Positions 1 to 7,482 of a DNA stretch of 64,000 nt are shown here, one piece after another (position 1 is the stretch's first letter; each line of letters starts with the position of its first letter). The position numbers were made by a program, and so were the translations under genes. Origin of the DNA: Planctomycetota bacterium (GTDB lineage: Bacteria > Planctomycetota > Planctomycetia > Planctomycetales > Planctomycetaceae); the NCBI GenBank assembly GCA_023417655.1, contig JAEZFD010000060.1, positions 22,653 through 86,652 on the forward strand, in the 5' to 3' direction. The notes beneath the pieces were generated by a model. It saw only the letters and a program-made list of their open reading frames with translations, was not told where the DNA came from and did no database searches.

Positions 1-202
1 TGTCGTTGTCGGCAAGGAGTTGCTGCCAAGTCTCATAGACCTTGGGAATATTGTACTGAGCGGCGACCGCATTCGCTGATTCCACGTTCCGATTCGCGAC
101 CGCTACGATTTCGACACCATCGATCGCCTGGAAGCCCGGAATGTGCTTCTCGCAAGTATTCTGACCTGCGCCGATCAATCCAATCCGTACGCGCTTCGAC
201 AT
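1..202 (-). CDS. Gfo/Idh/MocA-family NAD(P)-dependent oxidoreductase, 5' end only
   Basis: Reverse-strand reading gives an ATG at 202 and an uninterrupted frame to the window edge, about 67 residues. The N-terminus reads MSKRVRIGLIGAGQN, a beta strand followed by a GxG dinucleotide-binding turn, then a segment ending in VANRN, as at the end of the second strand of this Rossmann fold. This is the usual start of Gfo/Idh/MocA oxidoreductases, which oxidise or reduce sugars and inositols. A GAGGTG Shine-Dalgarno-like stretch lies just before the ATG. The C-terminal substrate domain is outside the window, so substrate and export status are unknown. Many planctomycete members carry a TAT signal; this one starts directly at the fold and is probably cytoplasmic. 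Confidence 0.75.
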   Translation of the reverse strand, partial: MSKRVRIGLIGAGQNTCEKHIPGFQAIDGVEIVAVANRNVESANAVAAQYNIPKVYETWQQLLADND

Positions 203-585
203 GTCACCTCAATCTCAATACCCACTGGGAAATATCTGTCAGACAGGAGAGTCAGACAGAAGAGATCGTATCGAAGTGGGAGCGAGGGAGGAAAGCGTGT
301 CGGCAACTCAGACGGCGAGAAGAGCCCGTCAAAACTCTGCCAGGGAAAAGAGATGTATCGGGGGTGGTTGATTTGATGCGGGGCTGAGGTCGTAATTCTG
401 ATTCAGGTCTTTGCTTCCGATTGAAATTCCATCTGTCCCCCATCGGGCACAGGGCTTGACAGCGGCCCAGCAGCGACACATTCTTTACCAAATAAATTGA
501 CGGGGCATCGGCCGGGGATCGTTTCAGCCGGCGGTCGCAAACCGGCATCTCGATAAAATTTTCTGCGAAAATTTGAGGAATTTGA
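203..585 (+). promoter_or_regulatory. metK leader with two hairpins before the Shine-Dalgarno
   Basis: This 383-base spacer separates the divergent Gfo/Idh gene from metK. A TTGACA hexamer sits at 456-461, with only a weak -10 candidate about 17 bases later. Further on, GCCGG (527-531) pairs with CCGGC (542-546). AAATTTTC (556-563) pairs perfectly with GAAAATTT (567-574) across a TGC loop. GAGGA (575-579) follows at once and the ATG is at 586. A hairpin abutting the ribosome binding site of a SAM synthetase gene suggests translational control. I could not match it to any SAM riboswitch class I know. Confidence 0.35.
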
Positions 586-1728
586 ATGTCACGTTCGTTT
601 ATCTTTACCAGCGAATCCGTCAGCAGCGGTCACCCGGATAAGGTTTCTGACCAGGTTTCCGATGCAGTTCTGGACGCGCTGCTCGAACAGGATCCAAATT
701 CCCGCTGTGCTTGCGAGACGCTCTGCACGACTGACTATGTGATGGTCGCTGGCGAATTGCGAACGAACGCCGAAGTTGATTTCGAAAAGGTCGTCCGCGG
801 CGCAATCCGCGAAATCGGATACGTCAGTGATGACATCGGCTTTAACGCTGACACCTGCAAGGTGGAAAACTTGCTGCACTCCCAGAGTGCCGACATCGCC
901 ATGGGTGTCGATGCTGATGGTGCAGGGGATCAGGGCCTGATGTTCGGTTATGCCTGCAATCAGACCGAAGAACTGATGCCGCTGCCGATTGCTCTGTCTC
1001 ACCGCATTCTCAATCTGCTGACTAAACTGCGTAATGAGAAAGACGTGGACTGGCTCCGTCCGGACGCCAAGAGCCAGGTCTCCATCAAGTACGAAAATGG
1101 CAAGCCGGTCGGCATCACCGCCATCGTGCTCTCGACCCAGCATTCTGAAAAGGTCGGCCAGAAGGAAATCGCTGATTACGTCCGTTCGAAAGTTCTGCCG
1201 GCCACCATTCCTGCTGAACTGATCAACAGTGAAACCAAGTACCACATCAACCCAACGGGACAGTTCATCATCGGCGGCCCGCACGGGGACACCGGTCTGA
1301 CAGGTCGCAAGATCATCGTCGATACCTACGGCGGCTGGGGCCGTCACGGTGGGGGAGCATTCAGCGGGAAGGACTCGACCAAGGTTGACCGATCTGCCGC
1401 TTACGTCGCTCGTTACGTGGCTAAAAACATCGTGGCTGCCGGTCTGGCCGATGAGTGCGAAGTTCAGCTGGCTTACGCGATCGGCGTCGCTGATCCAGTC
1501 AGTATTCACGTGAACTCGTTCGGTACTGCCAAGGTTCCTGAGCACAAGATCGAAGAAGCAGTCCGCGAGCTGTTCCCATTGACTCCACAGGGGATCATCA
1601 AGCACCTGCAGTTGCGTCGCCCGATCTTCCGAAAGACTGCCAGCGGCGGACACTTCGGTCGTTCCGAGTCTGAGTTCAGCTGGGAACAGACTGACAAGGC
1701 CGAAGCACTGAAGGCAGCCGTGAAGTAA
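586..1728 (+). CDS. metK: S-adenosylmethionine synthetase
   Basis: This enzyme makes S-adenosylmethionine from methionine and ATP in the cytoplasm. The 380-residue product matches the usual length of about 384. Signature motifs are present: GHPDK near the N-terminus (catalytic His and ATP-binding region), GDQGLMFGYAC with the metal-binding Asp, GPHGDTGLTGRKI, and GGGAFSGKD with the conserved lysine. The hexapeptide GAFSGKD is followed by Ser where many bacteria have Pro. The ATG follows a GAGGA site by six bases, and a strong terminator follows the stop, so it is probably monocistronic. The stem-loops in its leader are described separately. The fold and motifs are intact, so I regard the identification as secure. 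Confidence 0.97.
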   Translation: MSRSFIFTSESVSSGHPDKVSDQVSDAVLDALLEQDPNSRCACETLCTTDYVMVAGELRTNAEVDFEKVVRGAIREIGYVSDDIGFNADTCKVENLLHSQSADIAMGVDADGAGDQGLMFGYACNQTEELMPLPIALSHRILNLLTKLRNEKDVDWLRPDAKSQVSIKYENGKPVGITAIVLSTQHSEKVGQKEIADYVRSKVLPATIPAELINSETKYHINPTGQFIIGGPHGDTGLTGRKIIVDTYGGWGRHGGGAFSGKDSTKVDRSAAYVARYVAKNIVAAGLADECEVQLAYAIGVADPVSIHVNSFGTAKVPEHKIEEAVRELFPLTPQGIIKHLQLRRPIFRKTASGGHFGRSESEFSWEQTDKAEALKAAVK

Positions 1729-1775
1729 GGCCCTGCCGGGCTGAACCCGCGACGAATTCATACTGCGTATCTCTC

Positions 1776-1817
1776 CGGTCCTGATTGCCCCCTTGGCGGT
1801 CAGGACCGTTCTTTTTT
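1776..1817 (+). terminator. Rho-independent terminator after metK
   Basis: CGGTCCTGA (1776-1784) pairs with TCAGGACCG (1800-1808), giving a 9-bp perfect stem, and TTCTTTTTT follows. It lies about 50 bases past the metK stop. Confidence 0.85.
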
Positions 1818-1966
1818 GCGGTGACCTTTCGTCCGTTTGCAGTCCGGTCGGAAAATTCCCCCTTCGATTCGGATTCGTGAATCGGCATACGAGACGGCAG
1901 ATAGGTGGCCGATGTATTCTGCAATTGTATCCCCCCTGACAGGATCACTTGCCGAGGACCCCGCTG

Positions 1967-2875
1967 ATGCTGAACCCCACGCGCCGAGATTTTTTCAAGC
2001 AGACTGCCGGACTGACATTGGGAGCGCTGGCGGCCAGTTCCGCTGCCACGACACTGTTGGCTGCTGAAAGCACGAAAACAGAGGCCACGAAAGCTCCTGA
2101 AAATCGGGGCCGGATCTTCATCTCCAACAAAGGGGGCTACATCGGCACGGACGAAGCCTCCATGATCAAGACCATGGAGGAGTACCGGAAGCTGGGGTTT
2201 GACGGGATCGAAACACAGAGCCCCGGGCTGAACGTCGAAGCAGTCAATGCGGCCCGCGCCAAAACCAACTACACAGTGCATGGCGTCGTGGATTACATCC
2301 ACTGGAATCAGCGTCTCTCGTCCCCGGACCCCGCTGTCCGCGAGGTCGGTGTGAATGGGCTGATCAAGGCAATCGAAGATTGCAAAGCTATCGGCGGCTC
2401 AGCGGTGCTACTGGTTCCGGGCAAGGTGACTGGCGCTGACGAAACGCACGACGATGTCTGGAAGCGGTCGATCGTTGAGATTCGCAAGGTCCTTCCCAAA
2501 TCCGCAGAACTCGGCATTCCAGTTCTGATCGAGAACGTCTGGAACGGCTTCTGCGAAACGCCAGAGCAGTACCGCGACTACATCGACGAGATCAACAGCC
2601 CTTGGGTCGGGGCGTACTTTGACATCGGCAACGTCCGCAAGTTTGGCAAGCCGGAAGAGTGGATCGCGGTCCTCGGCAAGCGGATTGTGAAGCTCGATGT
2701 CAAAGACTGGGGCGTGAAGAACGGCTTCTGTCGTCTCGGCGAAGGGGACGTCGATTGGCCAGCGGTTCGTGCTGCTCTGAAGCAGATCGGGTATACCGGC
2801 TGGGCCACTCGTGAAGGCAAGGACAAGTCCCTCGAGGACACTGTCGAACTGATGAACAAGCTGCTGGATATCTGA
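1967..2875 (+). CDS. TAT-exported sugar phosphate isomerase/epimerase-like TIM-barrel protein
   Basis: The product has 302 residues. The N-terminus carries a twin-arginine signal (RRDFFKQTAG, then a hydrophobic Leu/Ala stretch ending near LLAAE), so it is likely exported folded to the periplasm. The body resembles the xylose isomerase-like/AP endonuclease family 2 barrel: FDGIET, LIENVW, GAYFDIGN and KLDVKDW carry acidic and His/Asp residues of the kind that bind the divalent metal. Such proteins are widespread in planctomycetes with mostly untested sugar substrates. I chose the ATG at 1967 because GAGGA at 1954-1958 is correctly spaced; a TTG at 1949 in frame would bury that site in the coding sequence. 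Substrate unknown. Confidence 0.82.
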   Translation: MLNPTRRDFFKQTAGLTLGALAASSAATTLLAAESTKTEATKAPENRGRIFISNKGGYIGTDEASMIKTMEEYRKLGFDGIETQSPGLNVEAVNAARAKTNYTVHGVVDYIHWNQRLSSPDPAVREVGVNGLIKAIEDCKAIGGSAVLLVPGKVTGADETHDDVWKRSIVEIRKVLPKSAELGIPVLIENVWNGFCETPEQYRDYIDEINSPWVGAYFDIGNVRKFGKPEEWIAVLGKRIVKLDVKDWGVKNGFCRLGEGDVDWPAVRAALKQIGYTGWATREGKDKSLEDTVELMNKLLDI

Positions 2876-2919
2876 TTCGTCCGAGACTGTCGTTGATCAA
2901 GAGCGCTCAGGTTCCCCCG

Positions 2920-3762
2920 ATGTCGATTGCATTTGTATCCGCCCAGACGATGAGCCGGACTGATCCGGAAACGCATCTGCTGGTGGAAGAGATCGAACGC
3001 CTCGGGGGATCATCTGAGGTCATCCCCTGGGATGCCGCAGTCAACTGGGCAGAGTATTCTCTCGTCGTCATCCGCTCTCCCTGGGACTACCACGAGCGGA
3101 TTGACGAGTTTCGACATTGGGCGGCGCAAGTCGCTCAGGTAACGCGACTGCTGAATCCCTGGCCGGTCATCGACTGGAACGCTCACAAGAGTTATCTGCT
3201 CGACCTGCAAAGGGCCGGGGTTCCCGTGATGCCGACCCAGTTGATTCGGCAGGGGAACAAACTCGAGATGCTCGAGGAACATGACGGGCCCATGATCATT
3301 AAGCCTGCCGTCGGCATCGGCGCCAGCGGCATCGCGAGGGGACACGCTGCAGACGAGTCATTCCGAGATCACCTGTCGCAGTTACTGCTGACAAGCGATG
3401 TCCTCGCTCAGCCATATAATCCGAGCATCGAAGAGCAGGGAGAAGTCTCGCTGATATTCGTTGCTGGCGAGTATTCTCATGCTGTCCGGAAGATTCCTGC
3501 GACCGGAGATTTTCGGGTGCAGAAGAAGCATGGCGGATCTGTCGTCGATCATGAGCCGACGACTGCAGAACGCTCGGTTGCTAAACAGACGCTTTCTACG
3601 CTCGAACATGATGTCGCATATGCCCGCGTCGACCTCGTCGACTGGTCTGGATCGCCTGCGGTCATGGAGCTCGAACTGATCGAGCCGGAACTTTTCCTTG
3701 GACGATGTCCATCTGCTGTGAAGAAATTCAGTCGCTTTCTTTTAAAGATGATTGAGCGATGA
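2920..3762 (+). CDS. ATP-grasp (RimK/glutathione synthetase-like) ligase of unknown substrate
   Basis: The 280-residue product shows the ATP-grasp layout: an N-terminal pre-ATP-grasp region containing SPWDYHER, a lysine-containing strand followed by a Gly-rich loop (IIKPAVGIGASG) around residues 125-140, and a C-terminal metal-binding stretch MELELIEPELFL. These enzymes activate a carboxylate with ATP and couple it to an amine or thiol. The nearest resemblance is to stand-alone RimK-like ligases of planctomycetes and cyanobacteria whose substrates are not established. The ATG at 2920 is preferred over an in-frame TTG at 2893 because MSIAFVSAQ starts directly on a beta strand, but no clear Shine-Dalgarno is visible. 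The stop overlaps the next start (ATGA), implying co-translation with the DUF1569 gene. Confidence 0.8.
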   Translation: MSIAFVSAQTMSRTDPETHLLVEEIERLGGSSEVIPWDAAVNWAEYSLVVIRSPWDYHERIDEFRHWAAQVAQVTRLLNPWPVIDWNAHKSYLLDLQRAGVPVMPTQLIRQGNKLEMLEEHDGPMIIKPAVGIGASGIARGHAADESFRDHLSQLLLTSDVLAQPYNPSIEEQGEVSLIFVAGEYSHAVRKIPATGDFRVQKKHGGSVVDHEPTTAERSVAKQTLSTLEHDVAYARVDLVDWSGSPAVMELELIEPELFLGRCPSAVKKFSRFLLKMIER

Positions 3763-4244
3763 GTCACAATGCCTCGAGTCCGGCTGAGAAAGAGTTCATG
3801 ACCTGGGAGCAGATCGATGCTCGACTGGCTCAACTCCTGCAGGGGTACACTCAGCGAGGGAAGTGGAACCTGACTCAGATTTCACTCCACCTGAATGACT
3901 GGCTGCGTTTTCCCATGGAAGGTTTTCCACGGCCACCGTTCTTCATGCGGCTGCTCGTTCCTGTCATTCGCCTCACGATGGCGAAGAAGGTCCTTCGTGA
4001 AATCCTCAGTCAGGGATTTGACGACAACATTCCCACGATGCCGCAGACTGTTCATCAGCGCGATGAAGCGAGTGAACGAGAAGCCGTCGACCGTCTGCGG
4101 CAGTCGATTCGTCAGTTCCGAGATCACACGGGTCCGGTGCACCCCTCAACGTTCTTCGGCAAACTCGACAAAGCGACGACCGAGAAACTCCAGCTCCGAC
4201 ACTTCGAGCACCATCTCAAGTTCCTCGTGCCGACCGGTCCGTGA
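3759..4244 (+). CDS. DUF1569 (DinB-like) family protein
   Basis: This 161-residue protein overlaps the ATP-grasp gene by four bases (ATGA), so the two are very likely one operon. It has the features I associate with DUF1569: an HLNDWLRFPMEGFP-type motif after the first helix and, near the C-terminus, HPSTFFGKL followed by LRHFEHHLKFL. The conserved histidines at these points resemble the metal-binding His triad of the DinB/YfiT-like four-helix bundle. No signal peptide is present. Its reaction is unknown. Coupling to an ATP-grasp ligase may mean it acts on the same small molecule, perhaps as a thiol-dependent transferase, but that is inference. Confidence 0.78.
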   Translation: MSHNASSPAEKEFMTWEQIDARLAQLLQGYTQRGKWNLTQISLHLNDWLRFPMEGFPRPPFFMRLLVPVIRLTMAKKVLREILSQGFDDNIPTMPQTVHQRDEASEREAVDRLRQSIRQFRDHTGPVHPSTFFGKLDKATTEKLQLRHFEHHLKFLVPTGP

Positions 4245-4268
4245 GAGTCATCTCATGGAGTAAAGACT

Positions 4269-7115
4269 TTAAGGGACATTCAAAACAGATGTCCTGTCCG
4301 CTTTTGAATTCTCGCGCTTCCGGACATGAATCATGACCGGAGTGGTTGCCCGGCCTCCCTGTGCAGTGGTCTGCAGGTGGAAGAGTCGGGATTGCTCAGG
4401 GACCCAGTCATAGGCCGTGATAAAGAATTCACGCACCGAAACATTTGCCGGCATCAGCAAGCCGTTGAGCCCGATGTTGTCCACGAACACGCCGTGCGGA
4501 AGATTACGTCCTGAGTCCTCTTTCCCAAAAGCAATCAATTCTGTGAAGCCGTTCCGTTCCGCGGCCACTTCCAGCATGATCGTTTCGCCGGGGTGGATGA
4601 CAAACTCCAGCGGTCCGCCAGCCACCTGTGGCAGTGGTTGTACCCCTTGGGGACTGGGACGGATCGCCAGCTGTAAGGAGGGCTTTTGATCCACAGCGAT
4701 CTCGGTCCAGGGAGGAATTGGATGAGTCACGTCCTGCGCCTCGATAGTGGCAGTTGCTTTCAAGCGGATCGCTTTGAGTTGTTCTGGAGTCGGTGTCTGC
4801 GCGTCGACTGCTGCGGCGAGAGTTGCGAATGCAGTGACTTGTTCCGGCTCAATGATCACTGGAGTGCTCAGTGAAAAGCCCGGGGGCAGCTGGTCGGCGT
4901 CAATCGTCACCGGCCCTGCGAACTGATCCTTTCGTTTCAGTTTGAATTGAACCTCAACACGGTTTCCTTGTGAGACTTTCGCTTTCCGGTTTGCGAGGGT
5001 GGCCACAAAGTCCGGTGCCGGCGGACGGATCATGGCCTGATAGGTCAGCTTCTCTCCTGAATTTCCGCGAACATCGCGAATCCGTAACACAAAGTTTCCG
5101 TCATACGGAGCGGTGAAGAACAGCTTGGAATCTTTGCCCCCCTCTCGGGAAGCATCGTCGTCATTCTCATAATGAATCGGAAAGACCGGCAGTCCATTGG
5201 GGATGAGCTGAGTTCCGGGCGGGTGAACTTCCACCACATAGCACGGGGCACCCAGTGCGTGAGAGAGTCCCGAAGTATCAAAATAATTCCAGCGGTCACG
5301 TTCACCTGGATAGACCGAGAATCCGGAATCTGGACCCGTCGGTGACTGCCACAGTTTGACGACTTCGCCATTGCAGTAGAGAAACTGGTTCAGCGCCATC
5401 TCTTCCCAGTTGAAGATGCGGAAGTCGCCGGTCTGTGTGCTGTTCTTTCCGCGGAAGGTGAAATAGGAATCACGGACTGCCTGCAGCAGGACTCGTTGAA
5501 TCGGCTCCCCGGTTTCGCTCAGCACTTCCACGAACGAGTCCAGTTCCGACTTCGAGCGGGCCGCGTTGATCTCGATCACCCAGCGTTCACCGGCTTTGGC
5601 TGCGAAGCGGAAGCAGTCGAGGTCAGGCTCAACTGTCTGTGAGTGGATCACCCCATTGATCTGGGCGGGGAGTGTGATGGCCTGCGCCTGTACAGGAGTC
5701 TGATTCGGTTCCGACTCAGCAGTCTCCTGCATTGCTCCTGTTGCAGTGACCGGGACAGCAACGGGAGTCTGATGACCTGATACCGCTGAACCCGATTTCA
5801 AAGGCGGTAGCGGAAGAATGTCGAGACTTCCGTCGAGGCGCCCTAACAGAACGCGGTCATGCACCGGATCCGGAGCGATCGTGGTAATGATCTCCGGCTG
5901 ATTCTCGAGCAGTGACAGTTCCGTGAAGTTCTGCGTTTCCCAGACTTTGATCGTGCGATCTTCCGCAGTGGTCACAAGTCGGGTGCCATCTCCGGAATAA
6001 GTGAACGTCGTGACCGGGGCCTCGTGGGCAAAGCGGGAAATGATCAGCGGATTGATGCCAGGCTGATCCTGAAATGTGAGTTGCCAGATGCGGAGCCGGT
6101 TGTCTGCCCCTGCGGCGGCGACGGTCTTTCCATCACGGCTGAATTGGAGCGTGTACTGTTCCTTGAGTGGCTGACCGAGCGTGTCCAGCCGTTCTCCATC
6201 ACTGGTCCGCCAGAGTTTACAGGTGTCATCCGCGCTGGCACTGGCGAGTACTTTTCCATCCGGAGAGAACGCAATGCTGTAGACCGCACCGTTGTGCCCG
6301 GTCAGGGTTCGAACCTTCTCCCCAGTTTGAGCGTTCCAGAGAATGATCTCCCGGTCATACCCACTGGTGGCGATCCATTGTCCATCCGGACTGCGAACGG
6401 CATCCAGCATCTGGTCACGATGTCCACGAAAATCCCGAAGACGCTTGCCGTCGTCAACATTCCACAGGGTCGCAATTCCACCAGACCCGGTGACCCCAGA
6501 GGCAGAAAGCAGTTGCTTGCCATGATCGTTGAACTCCAGTGACTCCACTTTGCCGGGGAGAGGTTCCAGCATGCGGACAACGGGCCAGTTGGCCGGAGGC
6601 TGATCTGTGACTGATCGCAGTTCAATCTTTCCGAAACGCCCAACCGCGATCAGTTTTCCGTCAGGAGAAATGGCAAGCGACGTGATGGGCGACTTTGAGG
6701 TTTGACTGGCAATCTGTGGGACATGCAGAGTGAGCCGGTCAGGCTCCATTCCTTTCGGGCCGGAGGCACCCTGTTCAATCCAGAGTCGCAGGAGATCGCG
6801 TTCCGCTTCGTTCGGAGCCTGTTCGCCTTCCGGAGGCATCGCTGTTTCCGCCCCGGGGAGCAGAACTTTCCAGAGCAAGCTCCCTTGCGGATCGCCGGGG
6901 AGGACGGCCGGACTCGTTTTCACCCCACGCTGCAATGAGGCGAAGGATTCCAGTGAGAAGTTTCCTTCCTTCTCCGTGTCGTTGTGGCACCCGGCACAAT
7001 ACTTCTTCAAAATGGGGGCGACCTGTTTCTCGTAGTCAACCTTCGTGTCGGCTCCGACCGCAGGGAACGCAGCGACGGCAAAACACAGAAGGACGAGGAG
7101 CTGTCGACGGAACAT
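4269..7115 (-). CDS. Exported WD40-repeat protein with N-terminal PSCyt1-type heme site and PPC-like domain
   Basis: A 948-residue secreted protein. A signal peptide (about residues 1-22) is followed by a cytochrome domain with CAGCH (Cys40-His44) and the usual FxSLxxG segment, the PSCyt1 type typical of planctomycetes. Residues about 140-440 contain six or seven WD40 blades with repeated FSPDGK, SADDTCKLW and similar motifs. Around 470-560, EPNQTPVQAQ then DLDCFRF is the pattern of a pre-peptidase C-terminal (PPC) domain, followed by beta-rich Ig-like sequence. It may be a periplasmic redox or scaffold protein. Planctomycete PSCyt1 proteins often sit beside DUF1549/DUF1553 or DUF1501 genes; here neither neighbour is of that type. 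It converges on the DUF1569 gene with only 24 bases between. Confidence 0.85.
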   Translation of the reverse strand: MFRRQLLVLLCFAVAAFPAVGADTKVDYEKQVAPILKKYCAGCHNDTEKEGNFSLESFASLQRGVKTSPAVLPGDPQGSLLWKVLLPGAETAMPPEGEQAPNEAERDLLRLWIEQGASGPKGMEPDRLTLHVPQIASQTSKSPITSLAISPDGKLIAVGRFGKIELRSVTDQPPANWPVVRMLEPLPGKVESLEFNDHGKQLLSASGVTGSGGIATLWNVDDGKRLRDFRGHRDQMLDAVRSPDGQWIATSGYDREIILWNAQTGEKVRTLTGHNGAVYSIAFSPDGKVLASASADDTCKLWRTSDGERLDTLGQPLKEQYTLQFSRDGKTVAAAGADNRLRIWQLTFQDQPGINPLIISRFAHEAPVTTFTYSGDGTRLVTTAEDRTIKVWETQNFTELSLLENQPEIITTIAPDPVHDRVLLGRLDGSLDILPLPPLKSGSAVSGHQTPVAVPVTATGAMQETAESEPNQTPVQAQAITLPAQINGVIHSQTVEPDLDCFRFAAKAGERWVIEINAARSKSELDSFVEVLSETGEPIQRVLLQAVRDSYFTFRGKNSTQTGDFRIFNWEEMALNQFLYCNGEVVKLWQSPTGPDSGFSVYPGERDRWNYFDTSGLSHALGAPCYVVEVHPPGTQLIPNGLPVFPIHYENDDDASREGGKDSKLFFTAPYDGNFVLRIRDVRGNSGEKLTYQAMIRPPAPDFVATLANRKAKVSQGNRVEVQFKLKRKDQFAGPVTIDADQLPPGFSLSTPVIIEPEQVTAFATLAAAVDAQTPTPEQLKAIRLKATATIEAQDVTHPIPPWTEIAVDQKPSLQLAIRPSPQGVQPLPQVAGGPLEFVIHPGETIMLEVAAERNGFTELIAFGKEDSGRNLPHGVFVDNIGLNGLLMPANVSVREFFITAYDWVPEQSRLFHLQTTAQGGRATTPVMIHVRKRENSKADRTSVLNVP

Positions 7116-7482
7116 TATGATGCCCTGGTGTTCTGACGGAGTGGCGGGCGCAATGCGACTCGCTCTAACATATCAGTCGCTTCGGATCAGTGGGAAGTGA
7201 CATGGCCGAACTTGCAGGGCTCCCGGCAAAGTTCAGTTGTCAGAGTTCAGTTGTCGGATTACTTGACGCGGCAGCCCTTTCTTCTGAATGATGCAGCATC
7301 ACAATTCGAGCTTCAGACCTGCATTGACCGCTTCCGAACTTCGTGAATCGCACGGTCATACTTGTGCGAAGTCAGGTTCGAACGCGATTCAGGGCAGGGT
7401 GGTCACGCCTTAAGGACTGTCAGCTCTTGCAGCTGCGGCACCGCCGGGCACGGTTTTCAATGCGCGATCGGGAGGAAAACGA
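7116..7482. other. Intergenic spacer between divergent WD40 and DUF4340 genes
   Basis: No gene is apparent in these 367 bases. An 11-base direct repeat, GTTCAGTTGTC, occurs at 7231-7241 and 7245-7255. Just before the DUF4340 start, GGGAGGAAAACGA supplies a good Shine-Dalgarno. Promoters for both flanking genes must lie here but I cannot place them. Confidence 0.6.

Noticed and set aside
527..579. Known SAM riboswitch upstream of metK
   Set aside because: The stems do not match the conserved cores of the SAM riboswitch classes I know; kept only as an unidentified leader.
589..1761. 390-codon open frame antisense to metK
   Set aside because: It exactly shadows metK, with Asp/Val-rich sequence typical of antisense frames of high-GC genes; no homology.
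7360..7400. tRNA-like GGTTCGAA string
   Set aside because: No acceptor or anticodon stem could be built around it.
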